Below are positions 42,425-49,410 of a stretch of DNA of 64,000 bases, one piece after another; position 1 is the stretch's first letter, and each line of letters begins with the position of its first letter. Source of the stretch: Clostridia bacterium (GTDB lineage Bacteria; Bacillota; Clostridia; Christensenellales; Borkfalkiaceae); NCBI GenBank assembly GCA_017504795.1, contig JAFVQM010000015.1, forward strand, positions 40,220-104,219. Direction: 5' to 3'. The notes beneath the pieces were generated by a model, which saw only the letters and a program-made list of their open reading frames with translations, searched no databases and was not told the origin of the DNA. The position numbers were made by a program, and so were the translations under genes.

Positions 42425-43168
42425 TTAAGCAACTTTTAATACGGTAATACCAGTATCGGTTAAAGTTAAATCGGTAGCGGACGTGTTTACAAGCGTTAAA
42501 CTTGAACCCGCCGCAGCGTTTACAAGTAAGGTTTTGGATAGGGTAGTATCAGTTCCTTGCGAGTCGGTTATAACGCTAATTTGCGTTCCGTTTAGGTTGA
42601 GCGAGTAGTCTATATCGGCAGAAGTTCCGCTTAGATAGTAAGTTACTAAATAATACCCGTCTTCAGTGAAAGTTACCGCGTTAGCGCCAACTGTAATAGT
42701 CGACGTTGGGGTTGCGGTAGTTAAGGTTATAGGCGCAGTAGCGCCTGCTGCTACGGTAGATGCATCGCTACTTGCGAAGATGGCATCAGCACTACCAGGT
42801 TCACCTTGTGGACCTTGTGGACCGATAGGACCAACAGGACCTTGCGGACCGGTTGCACCCGTAGCACCCGTCAAACCGATAGGGCCTTGCGGGCCGGTTG
42901 CGCCCGTAGCACCGGTTAAACCGATAGGACCTTGCGGACCCGTTGCACCCGTAGCACCGGTTAAACCGATAGGACCTTGTGGACCGATAGGACCAGCAGG
43001 ACCTTGTGGACCAGTTGCGCCCGTAGCACCCGTTGCGCCCGTAGCACCCGTAGGGCCGGTAGGACCGACGGGCCCCCTAGGACCAACAGGACCTTGCGGA
43101 CCGATTATTACTCTTTGCCTACAATTGTTATTGCAGTTGCAGTTACAATTATTATTAAATAAACACAT
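42425..43168 (-). CDS. Collagen-like (Gly-X-Y) protein with BclA-like C-terminal domain
   Basis: A 247-residue protein. It has a Cys/Asn-rich start ([15 protein letters not shown]), then about 34 Gly-X-Y triplets (residues ~23-126) rich in GPQ, GPI and GAT, and a C-terminal domain of ~110 residues ([25 protein letters not shown] to TGITVLKVA). This C-terminus resembles the trimerising jelly-roll of BclA-type exosporium proteins. There is no signal peptide, which fits assembly on the spore surface from the mother cell (inference). The ribosome binding site AGGTGA is good. The collagen part contains three 45-bp tandem repeats and may vary in length. Confidence 0.9.
   Translation of the reverse strand: MCLFNNNCNCNCNNNCRQRVIIGPQGPVGPRGPVGPTGPTGATGATGATGATGPQGPAGPIGPQGPIGLTGATGATGPQGPIGLTGATGATGPQGPIGLTGATGATGPQGPVGPIGPQGPQGEPGSADAIFASSDASTVAAGATAPITLTTATPTSTITVGANAVTFTEDGYYLVTYYLSGTSADIDYSLNLNGTQISVITDSQGTDTTLSKTLLVNAAAGSSLTLVNTSATDLTLTDTGITVLKVA
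42841..42975. repeat. Three 45-bp tandem repeats within the collagen-like gene
   Basis: On the coding strand each unit encodes [15 protein letters not shown]. Units differ only by a few synonymous changes, so slippage or recombination is likely. Confidence 0.85.
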
Positions 43169-43250
43169 TGATAGATTTCACCTCGATAAATATCGTTCAG
43201 TATTATCGTATGAAATTATTATAATAATTGTTAAAAGTGGTCGTTTTAGT

Positions 43251-43279
43251 TTGATTAAAAATTCAAAATGATTTATAAT
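43251..43279 (+). promoter_or_regulatory. Promoter of the MFS gene, predicted leaderless
   Basis: TTGATT (43251-43256), 17-nt spacer, TATAAT (43274-43279). The ATG at 43286 is six bases after the -10 box, at the expected start point. Confidence 0.7.
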
Positions 43280-43285
43280 TTTTTT

Positions 43286-44485
43286 ATGAGTAAAAATTAT
43301 AACCTTACTTTAACCGCTTGTTCGGTGGGGTATATACTACAAGCGTCGATAAACAACTTGTTACCGCTACTTTTTGTGTATTTTACGTTAGAATACGGCA
43401 TACCCCTATCGTTTATAACGGTTTTAATTTCATACAACTTTATAATTCAAATATTTATTGACCTATTTTCATCAAAAGCGATAATAAAAATGGGCTATAA
43501 GTCGGCTGGAATACTTTCGGCAGTGCTTGGGCTTATTGCGTTTTTAGTGCTTGGCTTTACCCCCGTTTTGTTTAAGGACACTGCTGGAATTTTTATATCT
43601 GTAACGGTTGCCGTTACGGTAATGGCGGTAGGTAGCGGTTTAAGTGAAGTGGCGCTTAGCCCGATAGTTGAAGCGCTTCCTTTTGACAATAAGTCGTCAA
43701 AAATGAGTTTTTTACACTCATTTTACCCCTTAGGGCACTTATTTATAATTTTGTTGGCGACGGGCTTTTTTGCTGTTTGCGGTATTGAAAACTGGAACTA
43801 TTTAGCGCTTGCGTTAACTACAATTCCTATAATAGAAATACTACTGTTTATCAAAAGCCCCGTAGTAAACCCAACCGAAGATGAAAAAAAGGTTAAAAAA
43901 CTTGACCTATTTAAGGATAAAACTTTTATTTTACTGTTTGTTTTAATGATTTGTGCGGGCGCTTCCGAGCAAGCGATAGCCCAGTGGGCAAGTTACTTTG
44001 CTGAAAGCGGGCTAAAAGTTTCTAAAACCATGGGCGACCTTATAGGCGCAAGCGCGTTTGCGCTATTTATGTTCGTATCGCGGTTTTTATACGGGCTAAG
44101 TAAAGATAAACTCAACTTAAATATCGTAATTACGGTATGCGCGGTAGGGCTTACCGCATGCTATTTACTAAGTGTAGTTCAACCAAGCCCGATAATATCA
44201 CTTGTTTTTATTGCGCTAAGCGGTTTATTCGTGGGAATTACGTGGCCGGGCGTTTATTCGATAGGTGGAAAGTTGTTCTCCTACGGCGGAACTGCTATGT
44301 TTTCAATGCTAGCCCTTGGCGGAGATTTGGGGTGCACCTTAGGTCCGCTAATAGTTGGTGCGCTTGCAAGTAAGTTTAGCGTTAAACTCGGAATTTTAGT
44401 GGCAACCGTTTTTCCTATATTTTTGTTTATAGGTATGGTGTTACTTCAAAAACGCGAGAAAAAAGGACTCATTTCAATAAAATAA
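43286..44485 (+). CDS. Major facilitator superfamily transporter
   Basis: A 399-residue membrane protein with twelve helices. The loop KMGYKSAG after helix two and the repeated two-half layout fit the MFS. Helices one and two contain GYILQASINNLLPLLFVYFT, similar to Firmicute MFS proteins of the fucose/glucose-permease type, but the substrate is unknown. I prefer ATG 43286 over ATG 43268, because the -10 box overlaps the upstream ATG and neither has a ribosome binding site. Its end lies at the terminator that flanks XRE cassette 3. Confidence 0.87.
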   Translation: MSKNYNLTLTACSVGYILQASINNLLPLLFVYFTLEYGIPLSFITVLISYNFIIQIFIDLFSSKAIIKMGYKSAGILSAVLGLIAFLVLGFTPVLFKDTAGIFISVTVAVTVMAVGSGLSEVALSPIVEALPFDNKSSKMSFLHSFYPLGHLFIILLATGFFAVCGIENWNYLALALTTIPIIEILLFIKSPVVNPTEDEKKVKKLDLFKDKTFILLFVLMICAGASEQAIAQWASYFAESGLKVSKTMGDLIGASAFALFMFVSRFLYGLSKDKLNLNIVITVCAVGLTACYLLSVVQPSPIISLVFIALSGLFVGITWPGVYSIGGKLFSYGGTAMFSMLALGGDLGCTLGPLIVGALASKFSVKLGILVATVFPIFLFIGMVLLQKREKKGLISIK

Positions 44486-44518
44486 AAAACGCTTGGCGGT
44501 TGCCAAGCGTTTTAGTTT
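44480..44518. terminator. Terminator of the MFS and XRE genes, left copy of repeat
   Basis: AAAACGCTTGGC-GGTT-GCCAAGCGTTTT with A- and T-rich flanks; bidirectional. Confidence 0.88.
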
Positions 44519-44530
44519 GCTATAAAAAGT

Positions 44531-44731
44531 TTATTCATTAAAACCTATCAAATAATCAACCGTAACGTCAAAATAATTAGCCAAAATTTTTAATTGTTCA
44601 ATGCTAGGCTCACTGTTTCCTTTTTCCCAATGAGATATAGCCATTTTAGACATATTTACGATTTTTGCAATTTGTATTTGCGTTACGCCCTTTTCCGTGC
44701 GTAATTCTTTAAGTCTTTGTTTGAATTCCAT
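44531..44731 (-). CDS. XRE-family regulator of cassette 3
   Basis: A 66-residue XRE repressor: FKQRLKELRTEKGVTQIQIA, then KIVNMSKMAISHWEKGNSEP and the ending DVTVDYLIGFNE. It is complete and close in pattern to the regulators of the other two cassettes. There is no ribosome binding site; a GATACT box about eight bases before the ATG suggests a leaderless or near-leaderless mRNA. It faces away from the TPR gene, whose promoter spacer is a perfect palindrome, so it probably represses the cassette operon (inference). Confidence 0.88.
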   Translation of the reverse strand: MEFKQRLKELRTEKGVTQIQIAKIVNMSKMAISHWEKGNSEPSIEQLKILANYFDVTVDYLIGFNE

Positions 44732-44751
44732 ATAAAAATAGTATCAAAAAA

Positions 44752-44793
44752 TGTTACAAAACACTTGACAGTAACAAAAATTGTTACTATAAT
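44752..44793 (+). promoter_or_regulatory. Promoter with palindromic operator as spacer, cassette 3
   Basis: TTGACA (44765-44770) and TATAAT (44788-44793) are separated by exactly 17 nt, GTAACA-AAAAT-TGTTAC, a perfect inverted repeat. A further TGTTAC lies at 44752-44757. A repressor bound here would sit between the two promoter boxes. Confidence 0.85.
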
Positions 44794-44833
44794 ATTATTA
44801 CCATATAAAAAAATTTTTATAAAGGAGAAATTT

Positions 44834-45472
44834 ATGGATATACAAAAATACTTAAAGTTAGCAAGGCAAGCGAAATTAGATAATAACTCTGAGGACGCGA
44901 AAACTTATTACAATAAAGTAAGAGAAGAAGACCCCGAAAACGGCGAAGCAAAGTTTTTTTACGCGTATTATTCTATGTATGAAGGAAAAGTAATTGAACT
45001 TTATTCAAGGTTTAGCAATTTATGTAAAATTCTTCCTTCGTCAATTCAGTTAATACAAGAGTCTTCTAGTTCGAAAGAAGAACAGTTAAAAGCGATTGAA
45101 GATATAGTTAATACTTTCGTTCCTGAAACTTGGGCTCTTAATAAGTTTATGAACAGTAAAAATCGCGAAACTAAAATAGGCGATAGATACGTTACCGTAT
45201 TTGATTATAGCGTGATAAAATCGTGTTGTGTTACGGGTATGAACGCGCTAAAAAATCTTGGTGATCAATGCGAAAAACTTTTCGTTGCAGACCCCGAATG
45301 TAAAAAACTTGCGGTAATTGCTTGGAAGGAATACGTTTCTTTGGCTCAAAAATGGTATGCTTATGCAACTAAGGGCGAGGCCGAAATTTACGCTGAAAAG
45401 ATAAAGAGAGTTGACCCTTCGTACGAAATGCCTAAAAAAGCAGGTTGCATCTCGTTTGCTGATAAAAAGTAA
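44834..45472 (+). CDS. TPR-like protein, first cargo gene of cassette 3
   Basis: A 212-residue soluble protein. The N-terminal ~50 residues look like one tetratricopeptide repeat (YLKLARQAKLDNNSEDAKTY, then VREEDPENGEAKFFYAY). The rest is helical with no known motif. A conserved-looking Cys pair (KSCCVTGMNAL) and a Cys near the C-terminus (KKAGCISF) are present. A good ribosome binding site (AAAGGAG) and a strong regulated promoter precede it. It is followed after two bases by the YidD-domain gene, so they are co-translated and probably work together. The function is unknown. Confidence 0.75.
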   Translation: MDIQKYLKLARQAKLDNNSEDAKTYYNKVREEDPENGEAKFFYAYYSMYEGKVIELYSRFSNLCKILPSSIQLIQESSSSKEEQLKAIEDIVNTFVPETWALNKFMNSKNRETKIGDRYVTVFDYSVIKSCCVTGMNALKNLGDQCEKLFVADPECKKLAVIAWKEYVSLAQKWYAYATKGEAEIYAEKIKRVDPSYEMPKKAGCISFADKK

Positions 45473-45474
45473 TA

Positions 45475-45960
45475 ATGCAACGTGAAATAGAACTTTTTAG
45501 AAAGGAATATAAAAAGCAGAAAAAATTAGAAAACATTATCAATTCTAAAATTTTAGTTAGACCTAACGTAAAAAAATGGCATGTTGCGGTAAGTTTTGCC
45601 GTACTGCCATTTTTAATACTGTTTATGATATTAACGCCGTGCTTGTTAAATATTAGCCTAATATATAAAATTAGTATAACTTTAATTTTTTTATTGCTTA
45701 TCGTAGAAGTTTACGTTAGATTTTTGCTAATTGTTATCGTAAAAAGATATCAAGCGGTTGCTAGTGAAGAGATAAGAAGAAGGTGTAAGTGTATTCCTTC
45801 GTGTAGCGAGTATGCAATTATATGTCTAAGAAAAATTTTTCCGCTATTTATCGCTTTATTAAAAATTAGAAAAAGACTATATAAAACTTGTAATGGCGAA
45901 GAGTATAAAATAGATTTTCCGTTAAAGAAAATGGGTGAAGATTTTGAAAATAAATTGTAG
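45475..45960 (+). CDS. Membrane protein with YidD-like domain
   Basis: A 161-residue protein. A basic N-terminus and two transmembrane helices (about residues 38-58 and 62-85) are followed by a short domain, RRRCKCIPSCSEYAIICLRK, FPLFIALLKIRKRLYKTC. The PSCSEYA motif followed by a basic helix is the hallmark of YidD, the small membrane-insertion efficiency factor. Genuine YidD is about 70-85 residues and lacks these two helices. It sits between a TPR protein and a zinc-ribbon membrane protein in the cassette operon. A role in membrane insertion of the partner protein is possible but unproven. Confidence 0.7.
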   Translation: MQREIELFRKEYKKQKKLENIINSKILVRPNVKKWHVAVSFAVLPFLILFMILTPCLLNISLIYKISITLIFLLLIVEVYVRFLLIVIVKRYQAVASEEIRRRCKCIPSCSEYAIICLRKIFPLFIALLKIRKRLYKTCNGEEYKIDFPLKKMGEDFENKL

Positions 45961-46477
45961 TAGTTTACGTTGCCCGTATTGTGGTTCGGCAAAATATAAT
46001 ATTAAAAAGGGAGAGATTTTTGAGTGCGCTTATTGTGGGCAAAAATTTAGTTTTGATTTAGAAGAGATAGATTTTAGTAGCGAAAATAAAGTTTTTATAG
46101 AAGAACTAAAATCTGAGTTTAATGAAAAGGCGTTAGAACTTTACGATGTTAAAAAAACGTATCAAAACTCATTGATTAAATATAAAAAACTAGCAAATCG
46201 AAATAAACTTTATTATTTTTCAATAATCTTTTTTATAGTTTCTTTTATAACTTTTTTATCGGCTATTATCAACTATGATTCTTATGTGAGAGAAATTGTA
46301 TATTATCTACTTGGAAGTGTAGTTGTTAGCGGGGCGATGTTACTTTTTTCAAAAATACGTAGAAAAAAAGCGTATGAAAAATATAGCCCGATAGTTTCGT
46401 TTTACGCTGAAAAAGTTGTAAGTTGTCAATATGAAATAGACGTTTACACAATGCTAATAAGTAAGTTGAGTAAATAA
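45935..46477 (+). CDS. Zinc-ribbon membrane protein, last cargo gene of cassette 3
   Basis: A protein of about 180 residues. The N-terminus has a zinc ribbon, CPYCGSAKYN and CAYCGQKF (two CxxC pairs). A long charged helix follows (EELKSEFNEKALELYDVKKT), then two transmembrane helices at about 90-110 and 122-140, and a cytoplasmic tail. The start is either GTG 45935 or TTG 45944; the latter has GGGTGA at good distance. It overlaps the YidD-like gene by 17-26 bases. No known family is recognised beyond the ribbon. The stop is inside the right terminator repeat region. Confidence 0.75.
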   Translation: MKILKINCSSLRCPYCGSAKYNIKKGEIFECAYCGQKFSFDLEEIDFSSENKVFIEELKSEFNEKALELYDVKKTYQNSLIKYKKLANRNKLYYFSIIFFIVSFITFLSAIINYDSYVREIVYYLLGSVVVSGAMLLFSKIRRKKAYEKYSPIVSFYAEKVVSCQYEIDVYTMLISKLSK

Positions 46478-46510
46478 AAAACGCTTGGCAACCGCCAAGC
46501 GTTTTAGTTT
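46472..46510. terminator. Terminator, right copy with inverted loop
   Basis: The same stem as at 44480-44518 with loop AACC. It ends the cassette operon and mntP from the other side. Confidence 0.88.
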
Positions 46511-46513
46511 TAA

Positions 46514-47101
46514 TTAGCCTATAAGCCCTTTAATAAAAATTTCTATTCCTATAAAAATTAAAATTGCGCCACCTAAAAGGCTTGCTTTATTAGATAGTTT
46601 AGTACCGAACTTTTTGCCCAAAAACAAACCGCCTAAACAAATAGCAAAGGTAACGACCGCTATAACTAGGCATGATACGAAAGCGTGAAGTAAATCGTAA
46701 TTTGCTATCGTAAAGCCTACGGAAAGCGCGTCGATTGACGTTGCTATTCCTTGAACTATCAACGCGCCAAGCGTTACGACTTGTTTTTCTTCACAAGCGC
46801 AGTCTTTATTCTTTATTCCTTCAATTAGCATTTTAGCGCCTATAAAACACAATAAAAACAAGGCTATCCAAGGAATAAACTTTTGAAATATCGCAAAATG
46901 CTGGGCTAGTGTAGATACGCACAAAAAACCTATCATCGGCATAGCGAATTGAAATAAAGAAAACGTACCTGCAACACCAAGCGTTTTGGATTTTTTCATA
47001 CACGGCTCGTTAAGACCGTTGGCGAGAGAAACGGAGAACGCGTCCATCGCGAGCCCAACGCCAAGCAGTGCACTGTTAAAGAAAAAAGTAAAATTCCACA
47101 T
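46514..47101 (-). CDS. mntP: Manganese efflux pump MntP
   Basis: Exports Mn2+ to prevent toxicity. The 195-residue protein has six helices in two related halves. Each half carries the Asp motif, GLAMDAFSVSLANG in helix one and IATSIDALSVGFTIA in helix four. The length matches the family (about 185-190). Convergent with the XRE cassette. There is no obvious yybP-ykoY manganese riboswitch in the 26-base gap upstream, where the gene at 47128 ends, so it is probably co-transcribed with the two genes behind it. Confidence 0.94.
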   Translation of the reverse strand: MWNFTFFFNSALLGVGLAMDAFSVSLANGLNEPCMKKSKTLGVAGTFSLFQFAMPMIGFLCVSTLAQHFAIFQKFIPWIALFLLCFIGAKMLIEGIKNKDCACEEKQVVTLGALIVQGIATSIDALSVGFTIANYDLLHAFVSCLVIAVVTFAICLGGLFLGKKFGTKLSNKASLLGGAILIFIGIEIFIKGLIG

Positions 47102-47127
47102 AAAAATTCCTTAAAAAAACGATATAG

Positions 47128-47571
47128 TTAGCCGTTTAAGTAGTTTTCTAAAATTTCGCACGCGTCGCCAACCAAACTTGCGCACGGGCGTTTTTGATAA
47201 TAAGTTTCGGTGCGCTTTTCGGGGGTTGGGGCGGAATTTATTTCGGGAAGAGATAGAAGTTCACGGCAAATATAAGTGCCGTTTTTTTCTTTGAACTTTT
47301 TCATAAGATATTGCACTTTTTGATAAGTTTGCATCTTAGCGTCGTTATCAAGGGGGCTGACGTTTCCTTCAAGAACGCTGAGCACGAAAACCATACCCGA
47401 AACCGCGCCACACACTTCGCGCATGCGCCCAAAACCACCGCCGAAACCCGATATAGATTTCGCTATAAAATCTCTGTCTAATTTTAGTTCGTTTTCAAAA
47501 GCAAGCACAACCGCTTGCGCACAGTTATAGCCTTCTTTGAAGTAACTTTCTCCAAGTTCGCGTTTAGTCAT
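47128..47571 (-). CDS. C_GCAxxG_C_C family protein
   Basis: A 147-residue redox-like protein with the family pattern: YNCAQAVVLAF, then GFGGGFGRMREVCGAVSGMVFVL with the CGAxxG motif, followed by Cys residues at ICRELL and RPCASLVGDACEIL. Four to five conserved Cys suggest metal or disulfide chemistry; the family's function is not established. It overlaps the tcdA-like gene by eight bases on the minus strand and is followed by mntP, so the three form one operon, apparently tcdA-this gene-mntP. Length and motifs are normal. Confidence 0.88.
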   Translation of the reverse strand: MTKRELGESYFKEGYNCAQAVVLAFENELKLDRDFIAKSISGFGGGFGRMREVCGAVSGMVFVLSVLEGNVSPLDNDAKMQTYQKVQYLMKKFKEKNGTYICRELLSLPEINSAPTPEKRTETYYQKRPCASLVGDACEILENYLNG

Positions 47572-48256
47572 TTTTATCTCCCGTTAAATAGTTTATTATT
47601 TCGCCTGCCGATATAAGACCTGCAACCGCAGGCACGAAAGAGTTGCTAGAAGGTTCTCTACCGCCCACGCGTTTAGGAACTTCTTCCGAATACACAACTT
47701 TTACACCTTCAATACCCCTATCTTTAAGTTCTTTTCGCATAACTTTACAAAGTGGGCAAACTTTGGTCTTATAAACGTCTTCCACCTTAAATAGGGTGGG
47801 GTTTACCTTGTTGCCCGTACCCATACAAGATATTACGGGAACGCCCGCTTTTTTGCAAGCGGATATTATCGCAATTTTACCAGAAATGGTATCAATAGCG
47901 TCTAATACATATGAAAAAGAAGAAAAGTTTATTCCTAAATTATCGTTTTCGGTAATAAACCCGTCAATCTCGTTAACTTTCGTGTTGGGCGAAACGCTTT
48001 TAATTCTATCGCGAGTTGCGGTAGTTTTTTTAACGCCCAAGGTGTTAAGCGTAGCGTATAGTTGACGGTTGAGATTAGTTATTTCATACTCGTCATTATC
48101 CACAACGGTAATCTCGCCAACGCCTGCGCGCGCCAAAGCCTCAACGGCGTAACTTCCAACACCGCCAAGCCCAAAGACGGCAACGTGCGAATTTTTAAGT
48201 TTACAAATTCCGCTTTCACCGTACAAACGGGCTGAGCGTTCAAGCATTTTTTCCAT
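47564..48256 (-). CDS. tcdA: tRNA threonylcarbamoyladenosine dehydratase TcdA
   Basis: An E1-like enzyme (ThiF fold) that uses ATP to cyclise t6A37 of tRNA. The 230-residue protein has the nucleotide motif VAVFGLGGVGSYAVEALARAG, VVDNDEYEITNLNRQ, the SFVPAVAGLISAGEI C-terminal helix and a CPLC pair (KVCPLCKVMRKEL). The start has only a weak ribosome binding site. It is first in the minus-strand operon and divergent from sigG. It lacks a rhodanese or ubiquitin-like partner nearby, which favours TcdA over other ThiF-like enzymes. Confidence 0.9.
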   Translation of the reverse strand: MEKMLERSARLYGESGICKLKNSHVAVFGLGGVGSYAVEALARAGVGEITVVDNDEYEITNLNRQLYATLNTLGVKKTTATRDRIKSVSPNTKVNEIDGFITENDNLGINFSSFSYVLDAIDTISGKIAIISACKKAGVPVISCMGTGNKVNPTLFKVEDVYKTKVCPLCKVMRKELKDRGIEGVKVVYSEEVPKRVGGREPSSNSFVPAVAGLISAGEIINYLTGDKND

Positions 48257-48420
48257 GCGCTTAGTATATCACGAAAGTCAAGTAAAATCAAGTTATATTA
48301 AAGGGCTAGAAAAAGTTATTAACATTGTTGATAACGTATGTTGAAAACTTTTCAAAATCGACAAAAATCCCCATAATATAAGGGGTGCGTACGTTGATAA
48401 CTTTTTATCTAATGAAAATT

Positions 48421-48449
48421 GTATAAAAATTTCAATAAAGGGTAAACTT
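48421..48449 (+). promoter_or_regulatory. Possible sigma F/G-type promoter of sigG
   Basis: GTATA (48421-48425), 15 nt, GGTAAACTT (48441-48449) resembles the sigma F/G boxes seen before forespore genes in Bacillus. The match at the -10 is partial. Confidence 0.4.
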
Positions 48450-48485
48450 ATCATACACCCCGAAAACGTTTACATAGGAGGTGTT

Positions 48486-49262
48486 ATGTTAGATAATAAA
48501 GTCGTGATATGCGGGGTAGATACGTCTACGTTACCGCGTATTAAAAAGGAAGAAAGTATTGAACTTCTAACTAAAATTTCAAAAGGTGACGAAACTGCCA
48601 AGCAAAAATTTATAACCGCAAACGTAAGGTTAGTGCTATCTATAATAAAAAGATTTCCGAGCGCCAAAGTCTCGCGAGACGATTTATTTCAAGCAGGGTG
48701 CATAGGTCTTATAAAAGCGGTGGATAATTTTGATTTATCAGTGGGGGTTACCTTTTCAACCTACGCTGTGCCAATGATAATAGGCGAGATAAAAAGGGTT
48801 TTAAGAACGGCTAACAGCCTACGAGTTTCGCGTTCAATAAGAGATACGGCGTATCAAGTACTAAAAACGCGCGGTGAACTCGAACGGCAAGACGAGATTG
48901 CCACCCCTTCTAAAATAGCCGAAAAACTGTCGATTGCCGAAAGCGAAGTGGTGTACGCGCTCGACGCGATTTCCGACCCCGTTTCTCTTTACGATCCCGT
49001 CTACTCAAAAGAGGGTGAAGAACTGTATTTGATGGACCAAATTAGCGATGAAAAGGAAAACGACGAGCGCTGGACGGAAAACGCCTGCTTAAAAACGGCT
49101 ATGGATAAACTTGACGAAAGGGAGAAAAAAATACTTTATATGCGCTACTTTGAAGGTAGAACGCAGACTGAGATATCGGGTGCGGTAGGGCTTTCACAAG
49201 CGCAAGTAAGTCGCCTTGAAAAGAGTGCGCTTAAAGTGTTAAAGACTAAAATTTCATATTAA
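48486..49262 (+). CDS. sigG: RNA polymerase sporulation sigma factor, SigG type
   Basis: The late forespore sigma factor. The 258-residue protein starts NKVVICGVDTSTLPRIKKEE, the typical SigG N-terminus. Region 2 follows (LVLSIIKRFP, DDLFQAGCIGLIKAVDNFDL, FSTYAVPMIIGEIKR), then region 3 and region 4 (LDEREKKILYMRYFEGRTQTEISGAVGLSQAQVSRLEK). A very strong ribosome binding site (AGGAGGTG) precedes the ATG. In Bacillus and Clostridia a ylmC/ymxH gene lies close behind sigG; here it is 9 kb away, beyond the giant BspA-type gene. Confidence 0.93.
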   Translation: MLDNKVVICGVDTSTLPRIKKEESIELLTKISKGDETAKQKFITANVRLVLSIIKRFPSAKVSRDDLFQAGCIGLIKAVDNFDLSVGVTFSTYAVPMIIGEIKRVLRTANSLRVSRSIRDTAYQVLKTRGELERQDEIATPSKIAEKLSIAESEVVYALDAISDPVSLYDPVYSKEGEELYLMDQISDEKENDERWTENACLKTAMDKLDEREKKILYMRYFEGRTQTEISGAVGLSQAQVSRLEKSALKVLKTKISY

Positions 49263-49308
49263 AATATATACCGTGTTGACGAAAAATATCAATACGGTAT
49301 ATTTTTTT
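49263..49308 (+). terminator. Terminator of sigG
   Basis: AATATATACCGT (49263-49274) pairs with ACGGTATATT, followed by a T-run. Confidence 0.8.
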
Positions 49309-49321
49309 TACGGTAAATCGT

Positions 49322-49350
49322 TTGCAATAGTAAAATATAAGTGCTATAAT
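49322..49350 (+). promoter_or_regulatory. Promoter of the giant BspA-type gene
   Basis: TTGCAA (49322-49327), 17-nt spacer, TATAAT (49345-49350). Confidence 0.75.
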
Positions 49351-49410
49351 CGAGTTATATATTACATAATATATAACGCAACATAAAGCGCAATTTTTTA
49401 AGGAGCAATT

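Larger units (their letters stand above)
44480..46510. mobile_element. Putative XRE cassette 3 flanked by duplicated terminators
   Basis: A 39-base terminator unit at 44480-44518 recurs at 46472-46510. The 18 bases left of the loop and the 17 right of it are identical, while the four-base loop is GGTT in one and AACC in the other, i.e. exactly reverse-complemented. Between them lie one XRE gene (minus) and three plus-strand genes (TPR, YidD-domain, zinc-ribbon membrane protein), all AT-rich. Outside are the convergent MFS and mntP genes, which would share a single terminator without the insert. No recombinase is inside. Confidence 0.5.

Noticed and set aside
42666-43271. Plus-strand 201-residue frame rich in GPCGPVAPV
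   Set aside because: It is the antisense shadow of the collagen-like gene; the Gly-Pro repeat pattern makes the opposite strand open as well. It has no ribosome binding site, and the minus-strand frame has BclA-like homology.
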